Notes under the pieces: model-generated
Seen by the model: only the letters and a program-made list of their open reading frames with translations
What the model was told of the DNA's origin: nothing
The model's database searches: none
NCBI RefSeq assembly: GCF_020447205.1
Contig: NZ_JAJAEL010000049.1
Span: forward strand, 353,355-417,354
Reading direction: 5' to 3'
Origin: Thalassolituus alkanivorans
GTDB lineage: Bacteria > Pseudomonadota > Gammaproteobacteria > Pseudomonadales > Oceanobacteraceae
DNA length: 64,000 nt
Position numbers and translations under genes: made by a program
Shown here: positions 56,129 through 64,000 of the stretch, in pieces
Position numbering within the stretch: position 1 is the stretch's first letter
Layout of the letters: each line of letters begins with the position of its first letter

Positions 56129-56806
56129 TCATTTGTAGTGCGCAGCCTGAATCACGCGGGTTACGTTGGTCGGGGTTAAAAGACCCCAACAAGTCGCACC
56201 AGTATTACGCACAGAGCGGTATTGAGAATCAATGGCGTGCAGTTCGCGGCCAAGCGCATGAGAGGCTGCATAGCTCGCAGGTGCATAGATCGGGTGGTTC
56301 GCCGGCAGCAAGGAAGCAAGGAAGCAAGCAAGCAAGCAAGCAAGGAAGCAAGGAAGCAAGGAAGCATCGTGAATACCTATACATCCGAAATCCGCCAAAA
56401 GCATACCGGTCGAATTTCAGGCCCGGCACGTTATTCCAGTACGTTTTCTGGTGGCGTGCTACTTCAGCAACCGCAGTTTCAGGCGTGTCTACCAGATACA
56501 GTACGCCAAAGCTCCCAGTAGAGAAGCGTGAGCCGGACGGGTTTACGTTAGTGAACGGCGCTGTGGCGCAAGAGCAGCCTAGCCTGGAGTGCTAAGATGG
56601 ATTTCATCGCGGCGCAGCAGGTAAGGGTTGCTGATCTCGGTCTGAATTCGCGGGTTAACCAGCACCTGGAGCGCATACGCCACCTCAAACTCATCCTGTG
56701 TGGTACGTCGTCAAATAGGCTGATTGGTGGAAGCTTGGAGTTCACAAGGCGGTGGCCGGCAATGGCCGCCGTCTACCAGTACTGGCAATTCAGCAACCGT
56801 TACCAT
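56129..56806 (-). pseudogene. RES-domain toxin, multiply frameshifted, with internal microsatellite
   Basis: 678 bp, the right length for a RES protein (about 225 residues; NAD-degrading toxins). Pieces in alternating frames match the family in order: MVTVAELPVLVD; HRLVNSKLPPISLFDDV; DEFEVAYALQVLVNPRIQTE; TNVNPSGSRFSTGSFGVLYL; TAVAEVARHQKTYW; GLKFDRYAFGGF; NHPIYAPASYAASHALGREL; RNTGATCWGLLTPTNVTRVI. At least four frameshifts separate them (near 56770, 56700, 56570 and 56395). The start codon overlaps the antitoxin stop. The microsatellite at 56308-56366 sits between DASLLP and NHPIYAP. Confidence 0.75.
56308..56366. repeat. GCAA/GGAA tetranucleotide microsatellite
   Basis: 59 bp built of GCAA and GGAA units (GCAAGGAA at both ends, five consecutive GCAA in the middle), inside the RES pseudogene. 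Read on the minus strand it adds Leu/Ala/Cys residues. Confidence 0.9.
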
Positions 56807-57207
56807 CTCGCACCTCGCAGCGCGTCGATCCTTTTATGGGTTTCGTACAGTGCAATGAAGTCCCCTCCCTGGATGACAGCCATCGGAGCTTGGCCGTCGA
56901 AGAACGGATTGTTGTTTGGAAGTCCCATGAACTGCTTCACGTTGTCCGGGTTGCTGAATACGGTGCGGATAGCGGCGTGCATATCCACCACCAGGGCAGT
57001 CCGCTGAACCTGGTCGCGGTCGAGCTTCACTTCGGACAGTGCGCCGTTGATTGCTTTAGCGTACACGCTGCGACTGATGCGCAGCACTGCGGCTGCTTGA
57101 TCGTAGGTGGCGCCCCAGCTGGACAGAATGCGGGCGGCCAGTTTAATGGCGGTGGCCGCGGCGCTCTTCGTGTTCAGTACGTTGGTGGCTTGAGTGGTGG
57201 TGCTCAT
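56800..57207 (-). CDS. Xre/MbcA/ParS-type antitoxin (DUF2384)
   Basis: 135 residues. N-terminal helical Xre-like DNA-binding region (about 20-70, ATYDQAAAVLRISRSVYAKAI) and a C-terminal DUF2384 toxin-binding domain (about 80-135, DNVKQFMGLPNNNPFFDG and ETHKRIDALRGARW). Start at ATG 57207 has a GAGG site; the frame extends to 57294 without one. It neutralises RES toxins and represses its own operon. Intact, while the coupled RES gene is broken. Confidence 0.88.
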   Translation of the reverse strand: MSTTTQATNVLNTKSAAATAIKLAARILSSWGATYDQAAAVLRISRSVYAKAINGALSEVKLDRDQVQRTALVVDMHAAIRTVFSNPDNVKQFMGLPNNNPFFDGQAPMAVIQGGDFIALYETHKRIDALRGARW

Positions 57208-57380
57208 AGTAGCATCCTCTAATGACTTCGGACGATCAGCATCCTTAAAGACTATTTTATGACAACGGTTCTTATAAAGGCCATCGACAAGCAAAATCTA
57301 ACAGCCAATAAAATAAAAAAATCCGGCAGTCCGTCCGGGTGGCTCTGTGCAGCCATTGTCAGTAACTGCTTTAGCTCTTG
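57208..57380. other. Short gap between the two antitoxin loci
   Basis: No gene. It contains a weak minus-strand terminator-like stem followed by TTTTTTTATTTTATT near 57305-57335, and should hold the promoter of the Xre/RES operon. Confidence 0.4.
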
Positions 57381-57422
57381 TCACTTTTCTTCTGAACGGT
57401 AGAAATCCAATATATCCATCAT
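57381..57422 (-). pseudogene. 13-codon remnant of the AbiEii toxin gene
   Basis: ATG 57422 overlaps the AbiEi stop codon (ATGA), the usual coupling of AbiEi and AbiEii. It reads MMDILDFYRSEEK then TGA. No nucleotidyltransferase sequence follows, so the toxin has been deleted or replaced after its first codons. Confidence 0.45.
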
Positions 57423-58063
57423 GCTAGTTCCTTTAGTCTTTTCAGGTTCTCCTTCCAGTTGCTCAGGATATTGAGAGTAATGAGTTTCTCCGCAATCTCA
57501 GCAATTTGAGCTGGAGTGAGTGATAGTCGTTGAATTGCTTTCTTTAAATTCGCTGTGTCAACTGCTTCTGGAGGCGTCACTAACATGGCTCTTAGTAGAA
57601 TGCCTTCAGGTTTGGCTTCCCAGAGCAGCTTTTGCTGGCTTACATGTCTGACTTCTACAATTTGGTTTCCGATTTTGAATTGCGCATTATTGCCATTGCT
57701 CCAGAATACTTTTTTCATGGGAGCTTGGGTTTGGAAGCCTATACGATATGCAGCTTCCAGGCCCTGACTTACCAGTTTGTAGCCATATTGCTTTGCCCAG
57801 GCTTTAGCGACCTGCTCAGCACTGGCGGTTGTTTTGATCGAGGGCAGGCTCGCTAAAGGTTTTGGTCGCACATATAAACCTTTTCGCAGCCTTACTACCT
57901 CTCCTTCTTGGGCAAGGCGGCTGATGGCTTTTTGAACAGATGTACGACTTCCCAAGGCATAGAACCCTGTTATAGGGAACGGCTCACCTCGCTTCATTCG
58001 GTGAAGCCTTGTGAGTACTTTCATTGAGACAGACACTATGCCCTCAGCTCGCTGACTGAACAT
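57419..58063 (-). CDS. AbiEi-family antitoxin (DUF6088)
   Basis: 214 residues (or 201 from ATG 58024). An N-terminal winged helix (about 25-70, GSRTSVQKAISRLAQEGEVVRLRKGLYVRP) is followed by the AbiEi/DUF6088 body (YGYKLVSQGLEAAYRIGFQTQAPMKKVFWS). The family represses its operon and counters the AbiEii nucleotidyltransferase toxin in a type IV toxin-antitoxin/phage-defence pair. Here the toxin is gone. Confidence 0.82.
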   Translation of the reverse strand: MFSQRAEGIVSVSMKVLTRLHRMKRGEPFPITGFYALGSRTSVQKAISRLAQEGEVVRLRKGLYVRPKPLASLPSIKTTASAEQVAKAWAKQYGYKLVSQGLEAAYRIGFQTQAPMKKVFWSNGNNAQFKIGNQIVEVRHVSQQKLLWEAKPEGILLRAMLVTPPEAVDTANLKKAIQRLSLTPAQIAEIAEKLITLNILSNWKENLKRLKELA

Positions 58064-58139
58064 GTGATATGTAGTCTAACCCAGTAATATCAAGCGTTGT
58101 AAGCTATTCTTTGTCAGAATTAACTCAAGTAGGACCAGC

Positions 58140-58177
58140 GGGGGCATTTGAACGAAAACCTGCGGTTTTGACTCCCA
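58140..58177. repeat. Possible terminal repeat of the Tn3-family element
   Basis: Begins GGGGGCATTTGAACGAAAAC, the G-run start typical of Tn3-family 38-bp ends, 33 bp beyond the tnpA stop. No matching inverted copy is found in the window, so this rests on position and the G-run only. Confidence 0.35.
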
Positions 58178-58209
58178 GGCCCTCCGCGTAACCGTAGGTT
58201 TCCGAATAA

Positions 58210-61142
58210 TCACCCCTTCCCCTCATCTTCAATAAAGTACGTACCATTGGGCAACACATGCTTATAGGGCAATAACGAGATATGGGATAAGGTCTTGTCG
58301 TCGATATCCTCCCCCTGCTGCCGGAGCTGCTCAACCACGTCATTTATCTTGATCGTGTTCCAGTACAGAATGGCATTGGATACAAAGCTGAGGCTGCTGG
58401 CCTTGTTCATGATTTCCTCATAGTCCCCAGTGGTGAATTCACCCTGGTCCGCAAAGAATATCCAGCGCGGCAGTTTGTGCCGGTATTCCCCTTTATTCAG
58501 TTGCCGCTGGACGGTTTGGCGCAGGTCTTTGTCAGTTAGGTACCGCAGAATGTATTCGGTCTTGATGATCCGGCCCAGGTTGGTAAAGGCCTTGGTGAGG
58601 CGATCGGAGGGTGAACTGTTGGTCAACCGTTGAACGATGACGTGTGCTGGCGCAGTTTTTTGTTTCAGAGAAATGACCACCCGCATCATGTATTCCCATT
58701 GCTCCTCAATAATCGCCAAATCAGCTGTTTTCGTGAGTAAATGGTTGAGGTCACCGTAATCGACGGATTTGTCGATACGGTATAGCTGCTGATCCTTCAG
58801 ATCCCGAATGCGTGGCATAAAGTAGAAGCCGAGCAAATGACAGAGGGCGAAGACGATTTCAGTGTACCCATGCGTATCGGTGGTGTGCTCTCGGATTTTC
58901 AGAATTGTGTTGTTTTCCAGCAGACCGTCCAGAACATACAGGGCTTCACGAGGGCTACAGGAAATGATCTTGGTGCTGAACACGGAATATTGATCGGATA
59001 CGTGGGTGTAGATCCCGATGGCTTTTTCATAGTAGCCGTAATAGCGGGGATAGTATGAAGCCAACAGGCTGTCGGCGCGGATTTTAAAGCGTTGCGCATC
59101 TGAAGAGGACAATGTACCGGAGCCATACACCGCACTCAACGGCAGCTCATGGTGTTGATTCACAATTTCAGCACTGGCGTTGATCAGGGTTTCTTCGCGA
59201 ATATAGTATTGCAGGATATGCCTTAGCATATCGACAGTAACGCCATTGACGCTGTTACTCATGGACACGACGCCCAGGTTTGTGGCTTGTGAAATAATGG
59301 CAGCCATCAGGCTTTTGTAAAAGTTTTTGGGCCGTGACTGGTGATGTTGGATAGGGACAAAGTGACGACTGTAATGCGTCATTTGATCCACCTCCATCAG
59401 CAATTGCTCGATGCGTATGCTGGGCATATGCGCATCGATCACCTTTTGCAGTTGGTTGACTTTATCCGGTACGTCCAGCTTGTCGTCACGCTTGAGTTTC
59501 AGCCGGCCATTGTGTATCTCGGCGAAATTATCCAGTCCAAAACGCTTTTGCGCTGCTGACACCGCTTCGTGGAACTGGGTTGAAATGGCGGAACGCACTT
59601 CGTGTGGCAAAGGCTGCTGTAGCCGGTATAGACGGTGTGTTTGGTTTCATCCCAGTTGGGCTCGTTCAAGGTCAGATCCCAGAACGACACATGCTGTTTG
59701 CTCTGTGGTAAATACAAATCGCCGGAACGCAACGCATCTTTCATCGCGAGAGCAAGGCCCATTTCCCAAACATTGCGATTGATGTTGCCGGCTTGATCTT
59801 TAAGGCTGCGACGCAGCTCGCGGGGAATGAACGCAGTCGGTGTATTCTCCGGCAGTTTTTTCAGATCGCCGTCATCCAACTGCCGGACGAACTGGATGGC
59901 TTTTATCAGTGGCCCAGAACCTTTCGCCACTTCAAACGGTAACCGTATAAAGTCGGAAAAATACTTTCGTAAACTGGGGTAACGGGTCAGCAACAAATCG
60001 CAGTAGCCGCATTCTTCCAGGCGTTTAAAAATGTGCAGGTCGTCAATGGAGGCTAGCAAGTGTTTCTCGTCAATACGCTGCCATAAGTCATTCTTGTACA
60101 ACGGCTGTTCATCCGGCCATTCCAGCAAAACATGCGTGGTATCGAGCACGGCGTCGATAGCTTTCTTCTGGCGTTTGCGGAATTCCTTGTGCTTTTTGTC
60201 GTGACTGTTTCTGGTTTGTCGGCACAGTTCCGTCATGTACTGATCGTGCATTTTGACCAGGTTATCCAGCAGAATCTTGCGGGATTCTAACAGGAAGCAC
60301 ACCATCAGGGCATAGCGCTTGTGGTCTTTGAAGCGTTTCATGTCCTTGGCGCTGTAGCGCTTGGTCAGTCGATACAGGTAGTGAAGAAAAGCGGTATCAA
60401 TGACCTTTTCCTCGAATTCATTAACGCCGGTGGCCACCAGATTGTCATAGCGCTCCAAATAGCGTTTCAGTGATGAGATTTTGGCGGCCGGTGGATACTC
60501 TTTGAGTTGGTTGAAGTAGGTTCGCTGATTACCGTCTGTGGTTTGCAACAGATCGTCGATGGCACCGCGCAGTTCAGGGGACATCTGATCAAACACCTGC
60601 TCAAAAAGCTGAGTGTGAACCTGGTTACAAATACGGATGATCTGCCGTTCGATGGTCGAGGGCCCGGGTAATACAATACGGTTCAGCAGCAGGTAGCGCT
60701 CTGCCCGGTGAAAAAGTTCATCCGGCAGCAGCCCCTGGCGAGCATATTCTTCAATCCAGCGGTCCAGATCCGCTTCCGCTTTGTCATCAAACCGCTGAAA
60801 GCCCAGATACTTGAGGATGTTGTTCCGATGCTCCAATAGTGTCGCTTCCCGCTCGGGCACGTCCACGGTTAGCGTGGGCGGGAGGTCGAGTTGACTGCTC
60901 AGGTAGCTGATTACCCGGGGGGATAGATCATGGAGTTGGTTAAGAAACCGGCCATAGAGACGCATGGCGCACAGTTGGATAGCAAATCCCAGACGGTATT
61001 GCTTACGGTACTTGTTGACCACCTGGCAATCGCGTCGGCTCAGCGTCCAATCGCGAACCATTTCTTCGTCGGAAAATCGTTGTGGCAGCATTAACGGCTG
61101 GTTTCGCTGCTGGTTGGTTAAGAACTGCTCTTTGGCTGTCAT
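58210..61142 (-). pseudogene. tnpA: Tn3-family transposase tnpA, split by one frameshift
   Basis: Together about 975 residues, the full Tn3 TnpA length. The N-terminal part (59499-61142, MTAKEQFLTNQQRNQPLMLP) breaks at NWDETKHTVYTGYSS; the C-terminal frame resumes with PLPHEVRSAISTQFHE near 59615. The catalytic DDE set seems intact downstream: HVSDQYSVFS, TTDTHGYTEIVF and IKTEYILRYL. A single-base change near 59620 explains the split. No resolvase (tnpR) is seen in the window. Confidence 0.88.
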
Positions 61143-61257
61143 GGGTTCTCACTTGGGCTCAGTCACGCCAACTATTCCTATAGCGTTGTTTTTATTGATT
61201 TTTTTTACATTCGTGAGTCGCTATTGTCGTATCTAACAATCAGACGGCATTGTAATC

Positions 61258-61291
61258 ACGAATAGACGATAATAAAATAACGAATAGACGA
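61258..61291. repeat. Pair of 12-bp direct repeats upstream of the DUF4143 ATPase
   Basis: ACGAATAGACGA at 61258-61269 and 61280-61291, 22 bp apart (two helical turns), in the divergent tnpA/ATPase region. Suggests an operator or a recombination sub-site. Confidence 0.55.
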
Positions 61292-61324
61292 ATTTCAACC
61301 ATCAATTAGCCGAGCGCTTATTTT

Positions 61325-62563
61325 ATGTACCCACGTTATTCTGAAATCAATGTCAAAGAAGCGCTGAGCGACACCCCGGTGGTCTTTGTGATGGGGCCGC
61401 GCCAAGTCGGTAAAACCACTCTGGTGAAGGCGCTGATTGGTGAGATGGGCGCTGAAAACTGGGAATACATTACCCTGGACGATCAGGCCCAATTCGAAAT
61501 TGCACAAGCTGATCCCGTCGGGTTCATCCGTAATCTGCCACCGAAACGAATTGCGCTCGATGAGGTTCAGCGCCTGCCTGAACTGTTCGTCTCCATCAAG
61601 CAGGCTGTGGATGAACAACGCACGGCAGGTCGCTTTCTCCTGACGGGTTCTGCCAATGCCTTGTTATTGCCCCGGCTATCGGATTCCCTGGCCGGCCGGA
61701 TGGAGTCGGTTCGCCTGACAACGCTTTCCGAATGTGAGATCCATGGACGACCCCCCAGCTTTTTAAGCAAACTACTGAACCAGGAAGCGCCTTCGGCTCA
61801 GGACATTCGTGTGCGGGATCATCTACTGCAACGGTTGATTACGGGGTGTTTCCCCGAGCCTCTGCAACGTGCCAATGAGCGGCGAAGCACCGCTTGGTAT
61901 CAACAGTACGTCAGTACATTGATCCAGCGGGATATCCGCGATCTGACCCATATCGATCACCCCGATCTGATGGCCAAGTTACTCAAACTCACCGCCTTTT
62001 ATGCGGGGAAACTGGTTAACCTGACCGAACTGGGCGCTAAACTTGGGCTGGATCGACTGACCATCAAAAAATACATGGCGTTGTTGGAGCAGTTGTTTTT
62101 GGTGGAACAGCTGCCGGCCTGGCATTCCAACGAATATAAGCGCCTGGTGAAAACACCCAAACTGCACTCGGTCGATACCGGCATGATGTGCGCCGTGCGG
62201 GGCCTCAATCGGGAGCGCCTGCTGAAACAGCCAGGTGATTTTGGGTTGGTGCTGGAATCCTTCGTCTACAACGAATTGCGCAAACAGGCGGTGTGGATCG
62301 AGGAGCCCTTGAACTTCTACCACTACCGTGACAAGGACAAGGTGGAGGTCGATGTGATCATTGAAAACGCCATGGGCGATTGTTTTGCCATTGAAGTCAA
62401 AGCGGCGGCAACCTTGAGCACGAAAGATTTTACCGGCTTGAAACGCTTTCAAAGTGTGGCCGGCAAGCGCTTTAAAATCGGTGTCCTGCTCTACGATGGC
62501 GATCATACGACGGCTTTTGGTGACAATCTCTTTGCTGTCCCGCTGGGAGCGCTCTGGTCATGA
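61325..62563 (+). CDS. AAA-type ATPase with DUF4143 domain
   Basis: 412 residues. Walker A GPRQVGKTTL (25-34), Walker B RIALDEVQRLPEL, sensor LLTGSANALLLPRLSDSLAGR; a winged-helix/DUF4143 C-domain (VRGLNRERLLKQPGDFGLVLES) ends with a PD-(D/E)xK-like core, DKVEVDVIIEN…CFAIEVKAA. The family is common in bacteria and archaea, often on mobile DNA, without a settled function. It is coupled to merR by ATGA, which is unusual. It may be a passenger or accessory of the transposon. Confidence 0.9.
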   Translation: MYPRYSEINVKEALSDTPVVFVMGPRQVGKTTLVKALIGEMGAENWEYITLDDQAQFEIAQADPVGFIRNLPPKRIALDEVQRLPELFVSIKQAVDEQRTAGRFLLTGSANALLLPRLSDSLAGRMESVRLTTLSECEIHGRPPSFLSKLLNQEAPSAQDIRVRDHLLQRLITGCFPEPLQRANERRSTAWYQQYVSTLIQRDIRDLTHIDHPDLMAKLLKLTAFYAGKLVNLTELGAKLGLDRLTIKKYMALLEQLFLVEQLPAWHSNEYKRLVKTPKLHSVDTGMMCAVRGLNRERLLKQPGDFGLVLESFVYNELRKQAVWIEEPLNFYHYRDKDKVEVDVIIENAMGDCFAIEVKAAATLSTKDFTGLKRFQSVAGKRFKIGVLLYDGDHTTAFGDNLFAVPLGALWS

Positions 62564-62964
62564 ACGAAAACCACACCATTGGCCAGCTGGCCAAGACAGC
62601 AGGTGTCAACGTCGAAACCATCCGCTACTACGAACGCCGTGGTTTGATCCGTCAACCACCCAAACCCGCAGAGGGATACCGTACCTACCCAAACGCAACC
62701 TTGGCTCGGATTTTATTCATCAAACGCGCCCAGGAACTGGGTTTTACGCTGGAGGAGATCAACAACCTGCTGTCATTGGGCGAGTCGCATTGCTCGGAAA
62801 TCCAGGAGCTGGCCGAAGCAAAGCTGGCCAGCGTGCGTGAAAAAATTAACGATCTACACCGCCTGGAACAGGTGTTGGAAGAACTCGTCACAAAGTGTCG
62901 GACCAATCCTGATAATGCGGCTTGTCCTATTGTTGAATCCCTCCAACCTGATCCTCGTCAATAA
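62560..62964 (+). CDS. merR: Mercury-responsive regulator MerR
   Basis: 134 residues. The N-terminal MerR winged helix (IGQLAKTAGVNVETIRYYERRGLI) and the three Hg(II) ligands Cys78 (ESHCSEI), Cys113 (TKCRTN) and Cys122 (ACPIVES) are present, so it senses mercury rather than another metal. It is on the same strand as merT, not divergent as in Tn21/Tn501. The start overlaps the DUF4143 stop (ATGA). Confidence 0.94.
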   Translation: MNENHTIGQLAKTAGVNVETIRYYERRGLIRQPPKPAEGYRTYPNATLARILFIKRAQELGFTLEEINNLLSLGESHCSEIQELAEAKLASVREKINDLHRLEQVLEELVTKCRTNPDNAACPIVESLQPDPRQ

Positions 62965-62976
62965 AAGGCATTGGGC

Positions 62977-63007
62977 TTGACTCCGTACTTTGGTACGGCA
63001 TTTACAC
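62977..63007 (+). promoter_or_regulatory. MerR-controlled mer promoter/operator
   Basis: -35 TTGACT (62977-62982), a 19-bp spacer holding the dyad CCGTAC-TTTG-GTACGG (62983-62998), then -10 TTACAC (63002-63007). The over-long spacer and dyad position are the hallmark of PmerT promoters that MerR untwists on binding Hg(II). Confidence 0.85.
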
Positions 63008-63040
63008 TGATTTCATCAGATCAATAAAGTGGAGTCGGCG

Positions 63041-63400
63041 ATGCCGGGAAAAGAGAGATTCACCAACACAAGGCTGCCTATCATCGGTGGCATTACCGCT
63101 GCCATCGGCGCGAGCCTGTGTTGTATTGGGCCTTTCCTGCTCTTGTCACTAGGTATCAGCGGGGCCTGGATTGGTAATTTGACCCTGCTGGAGCCCTACC
63201 GTCCCGTATTCGTCATGCTGGTTATGCTGTTGTTCGGTTGGGCGGGCTGGCAGATACATCGACCGGTCGAGGCCTGTGAACCGGGAACCGCCTGCGCTGT
63301 GCCGCATACTCGGAAACGGCGGCAAATAGTTTTCTGGATCGCGGTAATCGTCGCGCTGGTTCTTGTTACCAGTACCCACTGGATTCCTCTGTTCGCATGA
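63041..63400 (+). CDS. merT: Mercuric transport protein MerT
   Basis: 119 residues, inner membrane, three predicted helices (about 12-38, 55-74, 95-114). Cys27-Cys28 in the first helix (ASLCCIGPF) and Cys79/Cys85 in the cytoplasmic loop are the Hg(II) relay. ATG 63041 has GGAG six bases upstream; a GTG at 63029 is less likely. Passes mercury inward from MerP. Confidence 0.93.
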   Translation: MPGKERFTNTRLPIIGGITAAIGASLCCIGPFLLLSLGISGAWIGNLTLLEPYRPVFVMLVMLLFGWAGWQIHRPVEACEPGTACAVPHTRKRRQIVFWIAVIVALVLVTSTHWIPLFA

Positions 63401-63417
63401 ACACCCTGGAGCTAACC

Positions 63418-63705
63418 ATGCAGAAAATCATTCTCGGTCTCGTATTCACCATCGCCAGCTTCTCGGCCTGGGCCAAGCCACAAACCATCACGCTGGATCT
63501 GCCAACCATGAACTGTGCCATGTGCCCGATCACGGCTAAAAAGGCGCTGACCAGGGTCCAAGGCGTGATAGAAGCCGAGGTCAGTTATGAGCATAAGCAA
63601 GCCGTAGTGACCTTTGAGGATTCTCTGACCAACGCTGACAGATTGGTCGAAGCGACCACCAATGCCGGTTATCCGTCAACTATTGTAAAAAAGGAAACAC
63701 CATGA
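63418..63705 (+). CDS. merP: Periplasmic mercury-binding protein MerP
   Basis: 95 residues. Signal peptide (IILGLVFTIASFSAWA), then a heavy-metal-associated domain with Cys33 and Cys36 in TMNCAMCPITAKKAL. ATG 63418 has GGAG; the frame is open from 63397, overlapping merT. Hands Hg(II) to MerT. Confidence 0.93.
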   Translation: MQKIILGLVFTIASFSAWAKPQTITLDLPTMNCAMCPITAKKALTRVQGVIEAEVSYEHKQAVVTFEDSLTNADRLVEATTNAGYPSTIVKKETP

Positions 63706-63938
63706 TGTCAGAGGTGATTTTGCAGTCCGAGCTGACTTGTCCCGAATGCGGCCATAAAAAAACAGAATCCATGCCCACCGACGCGTGTCAGTGGTTCTAC
63801 GAGTGTGAGCAGTGCCATGTTTTATTGAAGCCGAAGCTCGGTGACTGCTGTGTCTACTGTTCCTATGGCTCGGTACCATGCCCGCCGATACAGTTGTCAC
63901 AGGGCAATAAAGACACAGGAACCTGTTGCGGCGGTTAA
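63702..63938 (+). CDS. GDCCVxC-domain protein
   Basis: 78 residues. A zinc-ribbon-like start (LTCPECGHKK) and the motif KLGDCCVYCSYG followed by CPP and a C-terminal CCGG. GDCCVxC proteins often neighbour mer genes, and some carry selenocysteine; here all are Cys codons. Coupled to merP by ATGA. Role in mercury handling is likely but not established. Confidence 0.85.
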   Translation: MMSEVILQSELTCPECGHKKTESMPTDACQWFYECEQCHVLLKPKLGDCCVYCSYGSVPCPPIQLSQGNKDTGTCCGG

Positions 63939-64000
63939 GTGGACCTCGCAAATCTGCATGTCACTCACCCGGTTAAGTCGATGATTTTCCAGTATCAATC

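Noticed and set aside
56308..56366. Possible CRISPR array
   Set aside because: The units are 4 bp and contiguous with no spacers; it is a microsatellite.
56597..57007. 136-codon plus-strand frame
   Set aside because: It lies opposite the antitoxin and RES remnant, whose minus-strand homology is convincing.

Overview
The window looks like chromosome of a marine, hydrocarbon/fatty-acid-using gammaproteobacterium of the Oceanospirillales type (Thalassolituus/Oceanobacter-like). This is inferred from gene content, not from a database match. Supporting signs are the ppsR/ppsA pair, a methylcitrate cycle of the AcnD/PrpF type under a GntR regulator, the rne/rluC divergon, a fatty-acid cluster without fabH, a TtpC-type TonB system, an acetoacetyl-CoA reductase and a FadL-family porin. 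Up to about 53 kb the genes are tightly packed core genes. From about 53.3 kb to the end the DNA is accessory and partly decayed.

Layout. 1-5.3 kb: an envelope operon with a C39 peptidase (FapD-like), an outer-membrane barrel (FapF-like), a FadL-family barrel, a periplasmic DUF4124 protein and an alpha/beta hydrolase. 5.3-10.8 kb: divergent ppsR and ppsA, a second hydrolase, a Rossmann-fold protein and rraA. 10.9-19.4 kb: an FAD amine-oxidase-like protein, then the propionate operon gntR-prpB-prpC-[MITE]-acnD-prpF. 19.6-22.4 kb: two unusual periplasmic proteins. 22.5-37.9 kb: rne with a long leader, divergent from rluC-HAD-sppA-yceD-rpmF-plsX, followed by fabD-fabG-acpP-fabF-pabC-mltG-tmk-holB-pilZ. 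38-42.2 kb: a class V aminotransferase and a large M16 protease. 42.3-47.4 kb: a six-gene energy-transduction operon (DUF3450, long ExbB/TtpC, ExbB, ExbD, TonB, TPR). 47.4-53.3 kb: xthA, a second MITE copy, a BtuB-like receptor, thiI and phaB.

Accessory part. A tyrosine recombinase (53.4-54.6 kb) is followed by a deletion scar that joins the start of a DUF4382 lipoprotein to the tail of an outer-membrane barrel. After a gene-free stretch come two toxin-antitoxin loci in which the antitoxins are intact and the toxins are dead. One is an Xre/ParS-RES pair whose RES gene carries several frameshifts and an expanded GCAA/GGAA microsatellite. The other is an AbiEi antitoxin whose ATGA-coupled partner stops after 13 codons. 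The last 6 kb is a Tn3-family unit: a tnpA split by one frameshift, a DUF4143 ATPase translationally coupled to merR, then merT, merP and a GDCCVxC protein. No merA is present before the window ends.

The most interesting leads are the Fap-like secretion module at the left edge (its cargo would lie upstream), the paired 264/330-bp MITE with one copy inside the prp operon next to a terminator abutting acnD, the microsatellite-bearing RES toxin, and the ATPase-merR coupling.
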